Assembly: GCF_011751075.1 (NCBI RefSeq)
Contig: NZ_JAALLN010000018.1
Coordinates: 1 to 64,000 of the forward strand
DNA: 64,000 nt
Reading direction: 5' to 3'
DNA from: Flavobacterium poyangense
GTDB lineage: Bacteria; Bacteroidota; Bacteroidia; Flavobacteriales; Flavobacteriaceae
Part shown: positions 9,012 through 17,500 of the stretch, piece by piece
Position numbering within the stretch: the stretch's first letter is position 1
Layout of the letters: the number at the start of each line of letters is the position of its first letter
Notes under the pieces: generated by a model
What the model saw: the letters and a program-made list of their open reading frames with translations, nothing else
Databases searched by the model: none
What the model was told of the DNA's origin: nothing
Made by a program: the position numbers and the translations under genes

Positions 9012-10052
9012 TTGAGTATAAAAAAAATAATCACGTTAGCTGCCGTAGCCGTAATTTCAGTTTTAATGATTTACGGATTTATTTTAATCAGTAGAATTTT
9101 TAGTGCCAATACTAAATTCGAAGAAAAAGAAGTATACGTATACGTTCCTACCGGAGCTAATTATACGGATGTGAAAAAAATATTGCATCCATACATCAAA
9201 AATTTCGAAAATTTTGAGATGGTTGCCAATAAAAGAAGTTATCCGGAAAATGTGAAGCCGGGTCGTTTTTTGCTTAAAAAAGATATGAATAATATCGATT
9301 TGGTTCGAGCGATGCGTTCTAATATCCCTGTAAAATTGGCTTTTAATAATCAGGAGCGTTTAGAGAATTTTGCTGGAAAAGTGGGGGCTCAGATCGAAGC
9401 AGACAGTTTGTCGCTGATGAAAGCGATTAAAGATTCGACTTTCTTAAAAGAAAACGGTTTCAATGAAGAAAATGTTTTTGCCATGTTTATTCCGAATACC
9501 TATGAAGTTTATTGGAATACTTCTGCAGTGAAGTTTCGCGATAAAATGATCAAAGAGTATCATAATTTCTGGACAACTGAAAGAATTGCAAAAGCAAAAG
9601 CACAGGGATTAACTCCGGTTCAGGCTACAATTTTGGCGTCTATTGTTCATAAAGAATCCGTTAAAAAAGATGAAAGACCTCGTATCGCAGGGGTATATTT
9701 AAACCGTTTGCGTTTGGCGATGCCATTACAAGCTGATCCAACTGTTATTTATGCTTTGAAATTAAGAGATAATGATTTCGACCAGGTTATTAAAAGAGTT
9801 TTTTATAATGATTTGGTAATGAAATCTCCATATAACACTTATGTAAATATAGGCCTTCCTCCGGGGCCAATTGCGATGCCTGACATTACTGCTCTTGATG
9901 CTGTTCTAAATCCGGAGAAGCATGATTATATTTATTTTTGTGCCAGCGTAGATCGTTTTGGATACCACGAATTTGCTTCGACTTACGAACAGCATACCAT
10001 AAATGCAAAAAAATATTCAGACTGGATTGCCAGTCAGGGCGTAACAAGATAG
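9012..10052 (+). CDS. mltG: Endolytic murein transglycosylase MltG
   Basis: A membrane-anchored lytic transglycosylase that cleaves nascent glycan strands and is thought to end peptidoglycan polymerisation. It is 346 aa. One transmembrane helix spans about 8-29, a LysM-like subdomain about 40-105, and the YceG catalytic domain about 140-335. Glu215 in IVHKESVKKDER is the predicted catalytic acid, and QADPTVIYA follows as in the family. The start is TTG at 9012. The first internal ATG (residue 19) would cut the membrane helix, so TTG is preferred. Confidence 0.93.
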   Translation: MSIKKIITLAAVAVISVLMIYGFILISRIFSANTKFEEKEVYVYVPTGANYTDVKKILHPYIKNFENFEMVANKRSYPENVKPGRFLLKKDMNNIDLVRAMRSNIPVKLAFNNQERLENFAGKVGAQIEADSLSLMKAIKDSTFLKENGFNEENVFAMFIPNTYEVYWNTSAVKFRDKMIKEYHNFWTTERIAKAKAQGLTPVQATILASIVHKESVKKDERPRIAGVYLNRLRLAMPLQADPTVIYALKLRDNDFDQVIKRVFYNDLVMKSPYNTYVNIGLPPGPIAMPDITALDAVLNPEKHDYIYFCASVDRFGYHEFASTYEQHTINAKKYSDWIASQGVTR

Positions 10053-10054
10053 TT

Positions 10055-10975
10055 TTGAGTTTAAAAAAGATCCTTATTTTATTGGTTTTACTTTTTTTGA
10101 ATTTTCAACTGATGAAAGCTCAAAGTAAAATTGACGCTTTTTTGACGCCTTCAGATACTTTAAATCTAAAAAGACAAAATACAGTTATAGTGACTGAAGC
10201 TACTTTGGCTTCAGCCACTTTAATTGGTTTACATCAGCTGTGGTATTCCGATTATCCCAAGTCAAATTTTCATTTTATAAATGATAATAAAGAATGGCTG
10301 CAAATGGATAAAGTGGGGCATTTCTACTCTGCCTATCATTTAGGAAGATTTGGTGCAGAAGCGCTCAATTGGAGTGGTGCCAGTACTAAAAAACAACTAA
10401 TTTACGGTGCAGGTATAGGTTTTGTTTTTTTAGCAGCTGTCGAAGTGTTGGATGGCTATTCTTCTGAATGGGGAGCTTCTTCGGGGGATATTATTGCCAA
10501 CACAGCCGGAACCGCATTGTATGTCTCTCAGGAATTACTTTGGAAAGAGCAACGCATTACACCAAAGTTTTCTTTTCATACAACTTCATACGCCAATCAG
10601 AGACCAAATGTATTAGGAGCTTCACTAAATGAGCAGATTCTAAAAGATTATAATGGACAAACGTATTGGCTTTCTGTAAATCTTCATTCTTTTGCCAAAA
10701 AATCAAAAATTCCGAAGTGGTTAAATGTCGCTTTCGGATATGGAGCGGAGGGTATGTTATCGGGAAATGTGCAAAACGAAATTCCGATTTCGGTCGAAAA
10801 TCCTGAAAGATATCGTCAGTTTTTTCTTAGTTTTGACGTTGATTTAGCTAAAATTAACACAAAATCGCATTTTTTGAAAACTATTTTTTCGGTTTTGAAC
10901 ACGATTAAAATTCCGGCGCCAACCTTGGAATACACTGCCAGCAAAGGGCTTAGGGCGCATGCGTTTTATTTTTAA
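10055..10975 (+). CDS. DUF2279 family envelope protein
   Basis: A 306-aa protein of the DUF2279 family, related to the E. coli lipoprotein YfiM, of unknown function. Residues 1-22 form a signal peptide ending in LMKAQ. The core has the family pattern DKVGHFYSAYHLGRFGAE followed by a glycine-rich membrane-like helix and SSGDIIANTAGTAL. An open frame extends back into mltG to 9938, but the TTG at 10055 gives the signal peptide and lies 3 bp after the mltG stop. The gene is therefore tightly coupled to mltG, with the same TTG-AGT-nTA-AAA-AA start context. Confidence 0.8.
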   Translation: MSLKKILILLVLLFLNFQLMKAQSKIDAFLTPSDTLNLKRQNTVIVTEATLASATLIGLHQLWYSDYPKSNFHFINDNKEWLQMDKVGHFYSAYHLGRFGAEALNWSGASTKKQLIYGAGIGFVFLAAVEVLDGYSSEWGASSGDIIANTAGTALYVSQELLWKEQRITPKFSFHTTSYANQRPNVLGASLNEQILKDYNGQTYWLSVNLHSFAKKSKIPKWLNVAFGYGAEGMLSGNVQNEIPISVENPERYRQFFLSFDVDLAKINTKSHFLKTIFSVLNTIKIPAPTLEYTASKGLRAHAFYF

Positions 10976-11017
10976 AAAATATAACTTATTGATTATCAGT
11001 ATATTTGTAAATTGTTT

Positions 11018-11025
11018 TACCTTTG
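11018..11025 (+). promoter_or_regulatory. -7 box TACCTTTG
   Basis: TACCTTTG matches TAnnTTTG and lies 49 bases before the lysozyme-like gene. A second match, TATATTTG, lies at 11000-11007, so the start site is ambiguous. Confidence 0.4.
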
Positions 11026-11074
11026 CAGCGTAGAAATTTCAAAAAGGTGACAGCGTTTTGAAGAAAAACAATTT

Positions 11075-11719
11075 ATGATAAAGAAATGGTACTTTTACTC
11101 GAGTTTAATCGTAGTTATTACATTTTTAAGTTTGGGTTTTAAACCCTTTAATCTGGAAACCAAACCTTGGTTTCTAATCGAAAAAACAGATGGATCCGAA
11201 TACTTATTTCCATCGCAAGAAAAGGATGATTATCCTAATTTAAATTACAATTTTCCCTACACCGGAAATCGCCTTATTGCTTTTAAAGAAGCAGTAGCTT
11301 TTAAAGAATCTCAAGGGAAGTACCGATTAGTTAATTCTTTAGGGTACATGGGAAAATACCAATTTGGCTCTCAAGCATTAAGGGCAATTGGTGTTCGTAA
11401 TGAGAAAGCCTTTTTGAAAGATCCCGCTTTACAGGAAAAAGCATTTGTAACGTTATTGTCCAAAAACAAATGGATTTTGCGTAACGAAATCGAAAAGTAC
11501 GAAGGGAAAGTGATTAGTGGTGTCGAAATTACCGAATCCGGAATTTTGGCTGCCGCACACCTTGGAGGAGCTGGTTCAGTAAAAAACTTCTTTAAAAACA
11601 AAGGAAACAGACATTTTAGAGATGCCTTTGGTACTTCGTTGAGAAGCTACATGAAAGCCTTTGGTGGTTATGACCTTTCTTATATTGAAGCAGATAGTAA
11701 TGCTACAATAAACGATTAG
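11075..11719 (+). CDS. Lysozyme-like/transglycosylase-fold exported protein
   Basis: A 214-aa protein with an N-terminal hydrophobic helix (about 5-22) acting as signal or anchor. Residues 68-200 resemble the lysozyme/SLT fold: Glu78 in FKESQGKYRLVN is placed like a catalytic glutamate, followed by GYMGKYQFGSQAL and AAAHLGGAGSVKNF. This pattern occurs in flavobacterial proteins often labelled as peptidoglycan-binding. Cleavage of peptidoglycan is inferred and no activity is assured. The gene stands alone between its own promoter and a strong terminator. Confidence 0.65.
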   Translation: MIKKWYFYSSLIVVITFLSLGFKPFNLETKPWFLIEKTDGSEYLFPSQEKDDYPNLNYNFPYTGNRLIAFKEAVAFKESQGKYRLVNSLGYMGKYQFGSQALRAIGVRNEKAFLKDPALQEKAFVTLLSKNKWILRNEIEKYEGKVISGVEITESGILAAAHLGGAGSVKNFFKNKGNRHFRDAFGTSLRSYMKAFGGYDLSYIEADSNATIND

Positions 11720-11737
11720 TAAAGTGTAAACTTTATA

Positions 11738-11768
11738 AAAAAACCTGCTTTTAGAGCAGGTTTTTTTG
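11738..11768 (+). terminator. Terminator after the lysozyme-like gene
   Basis: AAACCTGCT and AGCAGGTTT form a hairpin with a TTTA loop, followed by a T run. It separates the gene from the repeat island downstream. Confidence 0.85.
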
Positions 11769-11843
11769 TGTTGAGTCTTTTGTGTTGGATGATTCGCGTT
11801 GAATGTGTCATTTACAGGAATGATTATCTAATTTGTTTAATTA

Positions 11844-12317
11844 TGTCATTTCGACGCAGGAGAAATCACACCAATAATTCGGCAAAGTTTGGCGATATAC
11901 TGTGTGGAGCACCTAGTGCGATTCCTCATTCTTCGGAATGACAAACGATTACCTACTTCGTTTAGTATGTCATTTCGACTTTAGGAGAAATCACACCAAT
12001 AATTCGGCAAAGTTTGGCGATATACTGTGTGGAGCACCTAGTGCGATTCCTCATTCTTCGGAATGACAAACGATTACCTACTTCGTTTAGTATGTCATTT
12101 CGACTTTAGGAGAAATCACACCAATAATTCGGCAAAGTTTGGCGATATACTGTGTGGAGCACCTAGTGCGATTCCTCATTCTTCGGAATGACAAACGATT
12201 ACCTACTTCGTTTAGTATGTCCTTTCGATGAAGGAGAAATTACACCCGTACTTCGACAATAATTGGTGACATACTGTGCGGAGCTCCTAGCTCGATTCCT
12301 CATTCTTCGGAATGACA
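11844..12317. repeat. Inverted-repeat array A: four ~100-bp units, 124-125-bp period
   Basis: Units lie at 11844-11943, 11968-12068, 12093-12193 and 12218-12317. Each begins TGTCATTTCGAC..AGGAGAAATCACAC and ends GTGCGATTCCTCATTCTTCG then GAATGACA. These ends are imperfect inverted repeats of ~28 bp around a central ~45 bp. Units 2 and 3 with their 24-bp spacers are identical, so that duplication is recent. Unit 4 is diverged. A spacer remnant (ATTTCGTTTAGTATGTC) continues to about 12345. No ORF fits the array. Related units lie in array B and at 43628. Confidence 0.92.
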
Positions 12318-12376
12318 AACGATTACCTATTTCGTTTAGTATGTCTCTTTAATCAAGTAAAAGTTTTTATGTTTTA

Positions 12377-12694
12377 CTACTCAAAAAGGTGATTAAGAAA
12401 TTCAAATGCTGGATTTTGTTCTCTAATTAACATTAGCTTTTTGCTTCTATTCCATTTTTTTAATTGCTTCTCTCTAGCAATTGCTTCCTGTATCCAAGTA
12501 AATTTTTCATAATAAACTAAAAACTTAATGTTGTATCTTGAAGCAAATGTTTTCGTTTTGTTTTCTATGTTCTCTTTGTGTTGACGTAATCTTGCTCTTA
12601 AATTATTGGTTACACCAATATAATAGCTAGAGCGATATTTGTTTGTGATAATGTAAACGTAATAAGTATGATAACGGAAATGAGGATTGAACAT
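12377..12694 (-). CDS. GIY-YIG nuclease-domain protein embedded in the repeat island
   Basis: A 105-aa protein that is essentially a lone GIY-YIG endonuclease domain of the UvrC-N/YhbQ type. The motif strands are YVYIITNK (12-19) and YYIGVTNNL (24-32). LRARLRQH follows with conserved Arg and His residues, and Glu75 in AIAREKQLKKW is the predicted metal ligand. No DNA-binding domain is attached, and function is unknown for most stand-alone members. The gene sits exactly between two arrays of inverted repeats, which raises the possibility that the nuclease acts on or spreads the repeats. That is inference. Divergent frames nearby are shadows. Confidence 0.85.
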   Translation of the reverse strand: MFNPHFRYHTYYVYIITNKYRSSYYIGVTNNLRARLRQHKENIENKTKTFASRYNIKFLVYYEKFTWIQEAIAREKQLKKWNRSKKLMLIREQNPAFEFLNHLFE

Positions 12695-12783
12695 ATTATT
12701 TTTTTATACGAATATGCATATTTCATTTGATTCTTGTTTGTTTTGTTTTGGCGACGTAGAAATTGCATAGATAAGTGGTAATT

Positions 12784-13318
12784 TGTCATTTCGACTTTAG
12801 GAGAAATCACACCAGTAATTCTACAAAGATTGGCGACATACTGTGTGGTGCTTCTATTGTGATTCCTCATTCTTCGGAATGACAAAGTAAGTAGTCATTT
12901 GCCTTTTCTGACAAAGTAAGTGGTGATTTGTCATTTCGACTTTAGGAGAAATCACACCAGTAATTCGACAAAGATTGGCGACATACTATGTGGAGTTTCT
13001 AGTGTGATTCCTCATTCTTCGGAATGACAAAGTAAGTAATCATTTGTCATTTCTGACAAAGTAAGTGGTGATTTGTCATTTCGACTTTAGGAGAAATCAC
13101 ACCAGTAATTCGACAAAGATTGGCGACATACTATGTGGAGTTTCTAGTGTGATTCCTCATTCTTCGGAATGACAAAGTAAGTAATCATTTGTCATTTCTG
13201 ACAAAGTAAGTGGTGATTTGTCATTTCGACTTTAGGAGAAATCACACCAGTAATTCGACAAAGATTGGCGACATACTGTGTTGAGCTCCTAGTGTGATTC
13301 CTCATTCTTGGAATGACA
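12784..13318. repeat. Inverted-repeat array B: four ~100-bp units, 145-bp period
   Basis: Units lie at 12784-12884, 12929-13029, 13074-13174 and 13219-13318, with the same terminal inverted repeats as array A but a different central variant (CGACAAAGATTGGCGACATA) and different spacers (AAAGTAAGTAATCATTTG). Units 6 and 7 with their spacers are nearly identical. Each spacer contains a short internal TGTCATTTCTGACAAAG, itself a mini-palindrome made of repeat ends. A decayed fragment (TCATGTCAGGAATGACAAAG) extends to about 13349. Confidence 0.92.
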
Positions 13319-13404
13319 AAGTAAGTAGTCATGTCAGGAATGACAAAGTTTCAATTAGGTCTTTTACGTGAGAATTGACAAGGTTAGAGAAAAAATTATA
13401 AATA

Positions 13405-13436
13405 AAAAAAGAGAGACATAATGTCTCCCTTTTTGA
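13405..13436 (-). terminator. Terminator of the mutA-mutB operon
   Basis: On the minus strand GGGAGACAT and ATGTCTCTC pair, followed by a T run, 19 bases after the mutase stop. Confidence 0.75.
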
Positions 13437-13454
13437 ATTAGTTTGTTATAATCT

Positions 13455-15593
13455 TTAGTCAATTAAAATATCAAGAATTTTTATAGCTGCTTCACTAATT
13501 TTAGTTCCGGGACCAAAAACGGCTACTGCACCGGCATCAAATAAATATTGATAGTCTTGTGCCGGAATTACTCCACCTACAATTACCATTATATCTTCGC
13601 GACCGTGTTTTTTAAGTTCTTCGATTACCTGCGGAACCAAAGTTTTATGACCTGCAGCCAAAGATGAAACGCCTAAAATATGTACGTCATTTTCTACCGC
13701 TTGTTTGGCAGCTTCAGCAGGGGTTTGGAAAAGTGGACCTATGTCTACGTCAAAACCAACATCGGCGTAGCCGGTTGCAACTACTTTTGCGCCACGATCA
13801 TGTCCGTCTTGTCCCATTTTGGCAATCATGATTCTCGGACGTCTTCCTTCCTGTTTTGCAAAGGCATCGGCTAATTGCTTTGCTTTTTCAAAACTTTCAT
13901 CGTTTTTTATTGCTGCACTATACACACCGCTAAAGGATTTAATTTGTGCTTTGAATCTTCCGAAAGTACTTTCCAAAGCATCACTGATTTCGCCTAAAGT
14001 TGCTCTGTTTCTGGCAGCTTCAACAGCGATTTCAAGTAAATTACCTTGTCCGGTTTTGGCACAAAGAATTAATTTTTCCAGTGATTGATTTACTTTTTCA
14101 GTATCTCTTTTTGATTTTATTTCTTCTAAACGTTCTATTTGTTGCTTACGAACCATCTGGTTGTCTACATCTAGAATATGTAAAGGATCTTCTTTTTCTA
14201 ATCTAAATTGATTTACACCAACAATAATATCCTGTCCGCTGTCAATTCTTGCTTGTTTTCTGGCTGCTGCTTCTTCGATTCTTAGTTTTGGAATTCCTGC
14301 TTCAATTGCTTTTGTCATTCCACCTAATTCTTCGACTTCCTCGATCAGTTTCCAGGTGCTTTTTACAATTTCGTTGGTTAGACTTTCGACATAATAGCTA
14401 CCTGCCCAAGGATCAACAGTTTTAGTGATCTTTGTTTCTTCCTGTAAAAATATTTGAGTGTTACGGGCAATCCTTGCAGAGAAATCAGTTGGCAGAGCAA
14501 TTGCTTCATCTAAGGCATTGGTGTGCAAAGATTGTGTTCCTCCAAAGGCTGCCGCTGTTGCTTCAATACAAGTTCTGGCAACATTATTAAAAGGATCTTG
14601 TTCTGTTAAGCTCCAACCACTGGTTTGACAATGGGTTCTTAATGCCAGTGATTTATCGCTTTTTGGATTAAATTGCTGAATTAATTTTGCCCAAATCATT
14701 CTTCCGGCTCTCATTTTGGCAATCTCCATAAAATGATTCATACCAATTGCCCAGAAAAAAGAAAGACGCGGAGCAAATTCATCAATCGTCATTCCGGTCG
14801 AAAGGCCGGTTCTGATGTATTCTAAACCATCTGCCAATGTGTAAGCCAATTCAATATCAGCTGTTGCACCGGCTTCCTGCATATGATATCCGGAGATGGA
14901 GATCGAATTGAATTTTGGCATTTTCTTGCTTGTAAATTCAAAAATATCAGCAATTATTTTCATAGAAGGCGTTGGCGGATAGATGTAGGTGTTTCTAACC
15001 ATAAATTCTTTCAGGATATCATTTTGTATTGTTCCTGAAAGTTTTTGTATGGCAACTCCTTGCTCTTCTGCCGCAACAATATAGAATGCCATAATAGGTA
15101 AAACGGCACCATTCATTGTCATTGAAACGGACATTTCATCTAATGGGATCTGATCAAAAAGTACTTTCATATCTTCAACAGAATCGATAGCCACACCAGC
15201 TTTTCCGACATCACCGACAACACGTTCGTGGTCTGAATCGTAACCGCGGTGTGTAGGTAAATCAAAGGCAATGGATAACCCTTTTTGTCCGGCGGCAAGA
15301 TTTCTTCTGTAAAAGGCATTACTTTCTTCTGCCGTAGAGAATCCTGCGTATTGACGAATTGTCCACGGACGCCTTACGTACATAGTGGCATAAGGCCCAC
15401 GTAAATTGGGTGCATATCCCGCTCCGAAATTAAGAAATTCCAAATCCTTAGTATCTTTTTCAGAATACGTTTTTTTGATCTCAATTCCTTCTGCGGTTAA
15501 AAAGTTACCGTCAGCCTGTTGACTTCCCTGTGCAACTTCTAACTTCTGACTTTTAACTTCTAACTTTATATGTGTAAGGTCTTTTCTTATCAT
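13455..15593 (-). CDS. mutB: Methylmalonyl-CoA mutase large (alpha) subunit
   Basis: Adenosylcobalamin-dependent interconversion of methylmalonyl-CoA and succinyl-CoA, used in propionate metabolism. It is 712 aa: a TIM-barrel catalytic domain (about 50-560, with RGPYATMYVRRPWTIRQYAG and FDLPTHRGYDSDH) and a B12-binding domain from about 580. The base-off B12 motif is DGHDRG with His598, then GVSSLAAGH and VIVGGVIP. The neighbour mutA supplies the non-catalytic subunit and meaB lies at 57 kb. Oddity: residues 10-20 (KLEVKSQKLEV) are encoded by a low-complexity repeat, reported separately. Both subunits lie in one minus-strand cluster with 45 bp between them. Confidence 0.96.
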   Translation of the reverse strand: MIRKDLTHIKLEVKSQKLEVAQGSQQADGNFLTAEGIEIKKTYSEKDTKDLEFLNFGAGYAPNLRGPYATMYVRRPWTIRQYAGFSTAEESNAFYRRNLAAGQKGLSIAFDLPTHRGYDSDHERVVGDVGKAGVAIDSVEDMKVLFDQIPLDEMSVSMTMNGAVLPIMAFYIVAAEEQGVAIQKLSGTIQNDILKEFMVRNTYIYPPTPSMKIIADIFEFTSKKMPKFNSISISGYHMQEAGATADIELAYTLADGLEYIRTGLSTGMTIDEFAPRLSFFWAIGMNHFMEIAKMRAGRMIWAKLIQQFNPKSDKSLALRTHCQTSGWSLTEQDPFNNVARTCIEATAAAFGGTQSLHTNALDEAIALPTDFSARIARNTQIFLQEETKITKTVDPWAGSYYVESLTNEIVKSTWKLIEEVEELGGMTKAIEAGIPKLRIEEAAARKQARIDSGQDIIVGVNQFRLEKEDPLHILDVDNQMVRKQQIERLEEIKSKRDTEKVNQSLEKLILCAKTGQGNLLEIAVEAARNRATLGEISDALESTFGRFKAQIKSFSGVYSAAIKNDESFEKAKQLADAFAKQEGRRPRIMIAKMGQDGHDRGAKVVATGYADVGFDVDIGPLFQTPAEAAKQAVENDVHILGVSSLAAGHKTLVPQVIEELKKHGREDIMVIVGGVIPAQDYQYLFDAGAVAVFGPGTKISEAAIKILDILID
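15534..15566 (-). repeat. AACTTCTGACTTT-type repeat inside the mutB coding start
   Basis: Units AACTTCTAACTTCTGAC and TTTTAACTTCTAACTT are tandem and near-identical. Words of this kind usually occur in flavobacterial intergenic DNA, but here they are in frame as residues 10-20 of the mutase. Confidence 0.7.
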
Positions 15594-15638
15594 GGAAACA
15601 CTCTTTTGAGTTGTTTTTTAATTACTTTGAATATATGA

Positions 15639-17003
15639 TTACTCTAACTCCAATCGTTCCTGTTCCAGCTTTTCAGCTAGTCTTTTCTCTATTATGGGCG
15701 TAATTAATGTTTTTCTTGGTTTTATTTTTACAAAAGGAAACAATTCTAAATCGTGTTTCATTTTATCGTCTTTGTTCGGATATTTATTGGTGCCTAAGAG
15801 AATTTCTTTTTTAGCATCGAATAAATCCTGTTCTTTAGCAGCACTTTCCTGAATTTTCTTTTTAATGGTTCCGTCATTTAAAAGTTTTAGGAAACCGCCA
15901 TTGGCCTCAATATCTTTAAAGAGGGCCAAACTTTTTTCTGCAAGCTGCATGGTCAAGCTTTCGATATAATAACTTCCGTCAGCCGGATTATCTACTTTGT
16001 CAAAGTAACTTTCGTGTTTTAAAACCAATAATTGATTTCGGGCAATTCGGTCTCCAAATTCATTGTCTTTATGATACAGCGCATCATAAGGCAAATTGGC
16101 GATCGAGTCTGCTCCACCAAGAATGGCCGACATGCATTCGGTTGTGGTGCGAAGCATATTGACATTATAATCATAAATTGTTTTGTTGCGTTTGGTTGGT
16201 GTAACTAATAAATGACAGTCTAATTCCGGATTGTATTCGTTTGCTATTAATTTGAAAAGCATTCGCAACGCACGAAGTTTAGCAATTTCAAAAAAATAGT
16301 TAGTTCCAACCGAAACCTGAAATACAATTTGTTTTGTTACGTTAGGCAAACGGTTTAAGTATTCGTTAGCATGTGCTAAGCTATACGCAATTTGTTGTGT
16401 GATTGTAGCTCCTGCATTTTGGTAGAGCCCCAGGTCTACACTTAATAAAGAGATATTTGAAGTTGCTTTTGAAATCAATTCAATGGTCTCAAAATTAGTT
16501 TTATCAGGAGTAGTAAACCAGTTTCCTTCTTTTGCAAGATGACCAATCGGGTCTAAATTACAATAAAAAGTACTCTTTTTTTGAATAGCAATAACATCCA
16601 GTTGTTTAACGAAATCGATTGAAATAAAATTCAAATTAAAGTAAACGATTTTGTTTTCTAAAGGAAGACTTTCCAGTAGTTGCTGAATGTTTGTTTTTTC
16701 GTTTTCAATCGTAAATCGAAGGCTTTCAGCTCCTCTTTCAATCGTATTTAACGCTCTCTGAATTGATTTCTCAATATCATAAACAAAGATGTTTTGACAA
16801 ATTTTGAATTCGGTTACTTTTGTTTCTACGCTGGCAGCTTTTGAGAATTCATCTCTATGGTAAAATGGTTTTACCTGAATGTCTTCAGGGGAATTCCAAA
16901 TTACGGTTTCGTTATAATCAGCCCCATCCAGTTCAAACTGAATTTTTTGTTTCCATTGTTTGGATGAAATTGGACTAAAATCGTCGAATAGGGTAGTAGC
17001 CAT
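15639..17003 (-). CDS. mutA: Methylmalonyl-CoA mutase small (beta) subunit
   Basis: The non-catalytic partner of MutB in the heterodimeric mutase, 454 aa. It has the same TIM-barrel as the large subunit in degenerate form (QWKQKIQFELDGADY at the start, LYQNAGATITQQIAYSLAHA, LGGADSIANLPYDALYH, NPADGSYYIESLT). It lacks the C-terminal B12 domain with DxHxxG. Some bacterial small subunits keep a degenerate B12-like domain, so this is the short type. It starts 19 bp after the FtsB-like gene and ends 45 bp before mutB, suggesting a single transcript. Confidence 0.93.
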   Translation of the reverse strand: MATTLFDDFSPISSKQWKQKIQFELDGADYNETVIWNSPEDIQVKPFYHRDEFSKAASVETKVTEFKICQNIFVYDIEKSIQRALNTIERGAESLRFTIENEKTNIQQLLESLPLENKIVYFNLNFISIDFVKQLDVIAIQKKSTFYCNLDPIGHLAKEGNWFTTPDKTNFETIELISKATSNISLLSVDLGLYQNAGATITQQIAYSLAHANEYLNRLPNVTKQIVFQVSVGTNYFFEIAKLRALRMLFKLIANEYNPELDCHLLVTPTKRNKTIYDYNVNMLRTTTECMSAILGGADSIANLPYDALYHKDNEFGDRIARNQLLVLKHESYFDKVDNPADGSYYIESLTMQLAEKSLALFKDIEANGGFLKLLNDGTIKKKIQESAAKEQDLFDAKKEILLGTNKYPNKDDKMKHDLELFPFVKIKPRKTLITPIIEKRLAEKLEQERLELE

Positions 17004-17022
17004 TTAGTGGTTTTTTTTCTGA

Positions 17023-17358
17023 TTATTCTTTAGTTTCCTGAATAGTGTCTCCTTCAAATTGAATGATATATATGTCTTCGCTGTCTTTTTTCATAAAGTA
17101 TTTTTCGCGGGCATATTTTTCTATTTGTTCAGGATTTTTTAATAGTTTGATCTGTTCCTGATCTTTTCTGATTTCCTCCTGATAGTATTTTTTATTGTCT
17201 TCGAGTTCTTCAATTTGCTGGTCTAGAAAGCGATGATCAAAATAGGAGTAATTGTCTAAAAATAACATCCAGACCACAAAAAATAATAATACCCAAACGT
17301 ATTTATTGCCCAGAAGACTGAGCCAGGATTTTCCTTTGAAAGGGTTTGTTATTTTCAT
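17023..17358 (-). CDS. FtsB/DivIC-family septum formation protein
   Basis: A small bitopic cell-division protein, 111 aa. It has a short cytoplasmic N-terminus, a transmembrane helix at about 20-38 (VWVLLFFVVWMLF), then a periplasmic coiled coil (about 42-78) and the family end YAREKYFMKKDSEDIYIIQF. FtsB/DivIC partners with FtsL and FtsQ in the divisome. It sits between udk and mutA. The linkage to mutase genes has no obvious functional reason. Confidence 0.88.
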   Translation of the reverse strand: MKITNPFKGKSWLSLLGNKYVWVLLFFVVWMLFLDNYSYFDHRFLDQQIEELEDNKKYYQEEIRKDQEQIKLLKNPEQIEKYAREKYFMKKDSEDIYIIQFEGDTIQETKE

Positions 17359-17397
17359 TTTAATCGGTTGTATTTTTAGTATTTGATTCCTCTTTTA

Positions 17398-17460
17398 ACC
17401 CGGTAATTCCTTTATCTTTTTATCGTTTTAGCGTTATAAAAAGATAAAGGGAAATCGGGT
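17398..17460. repeat. Long hairpin between udk and the FtsB-like gene
   Basis: ACCCGGTAATTCCTTTATCT plus TTTTAT is answered by ATAAAAAGATAAAGGGAAAT plus CGGGT, giving an arm of about 25 bp with a short AT loop. No T run follows on the minus strand, so it is not a standard terminator. It may be a processing site, a decayed element or an attenuator. Confidence 0.6.
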
Positions 17461-17500
17461 AATGGCTTTTAGCTTTAATGCAATAAATTTACAATAAAAA

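Noticed and set aside
12610..12885. 91-codon antisense frame overlapping the GIY-YIG gene and array B
   Set aside because: Runs through repeat DNA and overlaps the better-supported nuclease gene.
11844..13318. CRISPR array
   Set aside because: Units are ~100-bp imperfect palindromes with near-identical spacers, not 25-40-bp direct repeats with unique spacers, and no cas gene is present.
17398..17460. Standard terminator after udk
   Set aside because: The hairpin is long and strong but is not followed by a T run on the minus strand.
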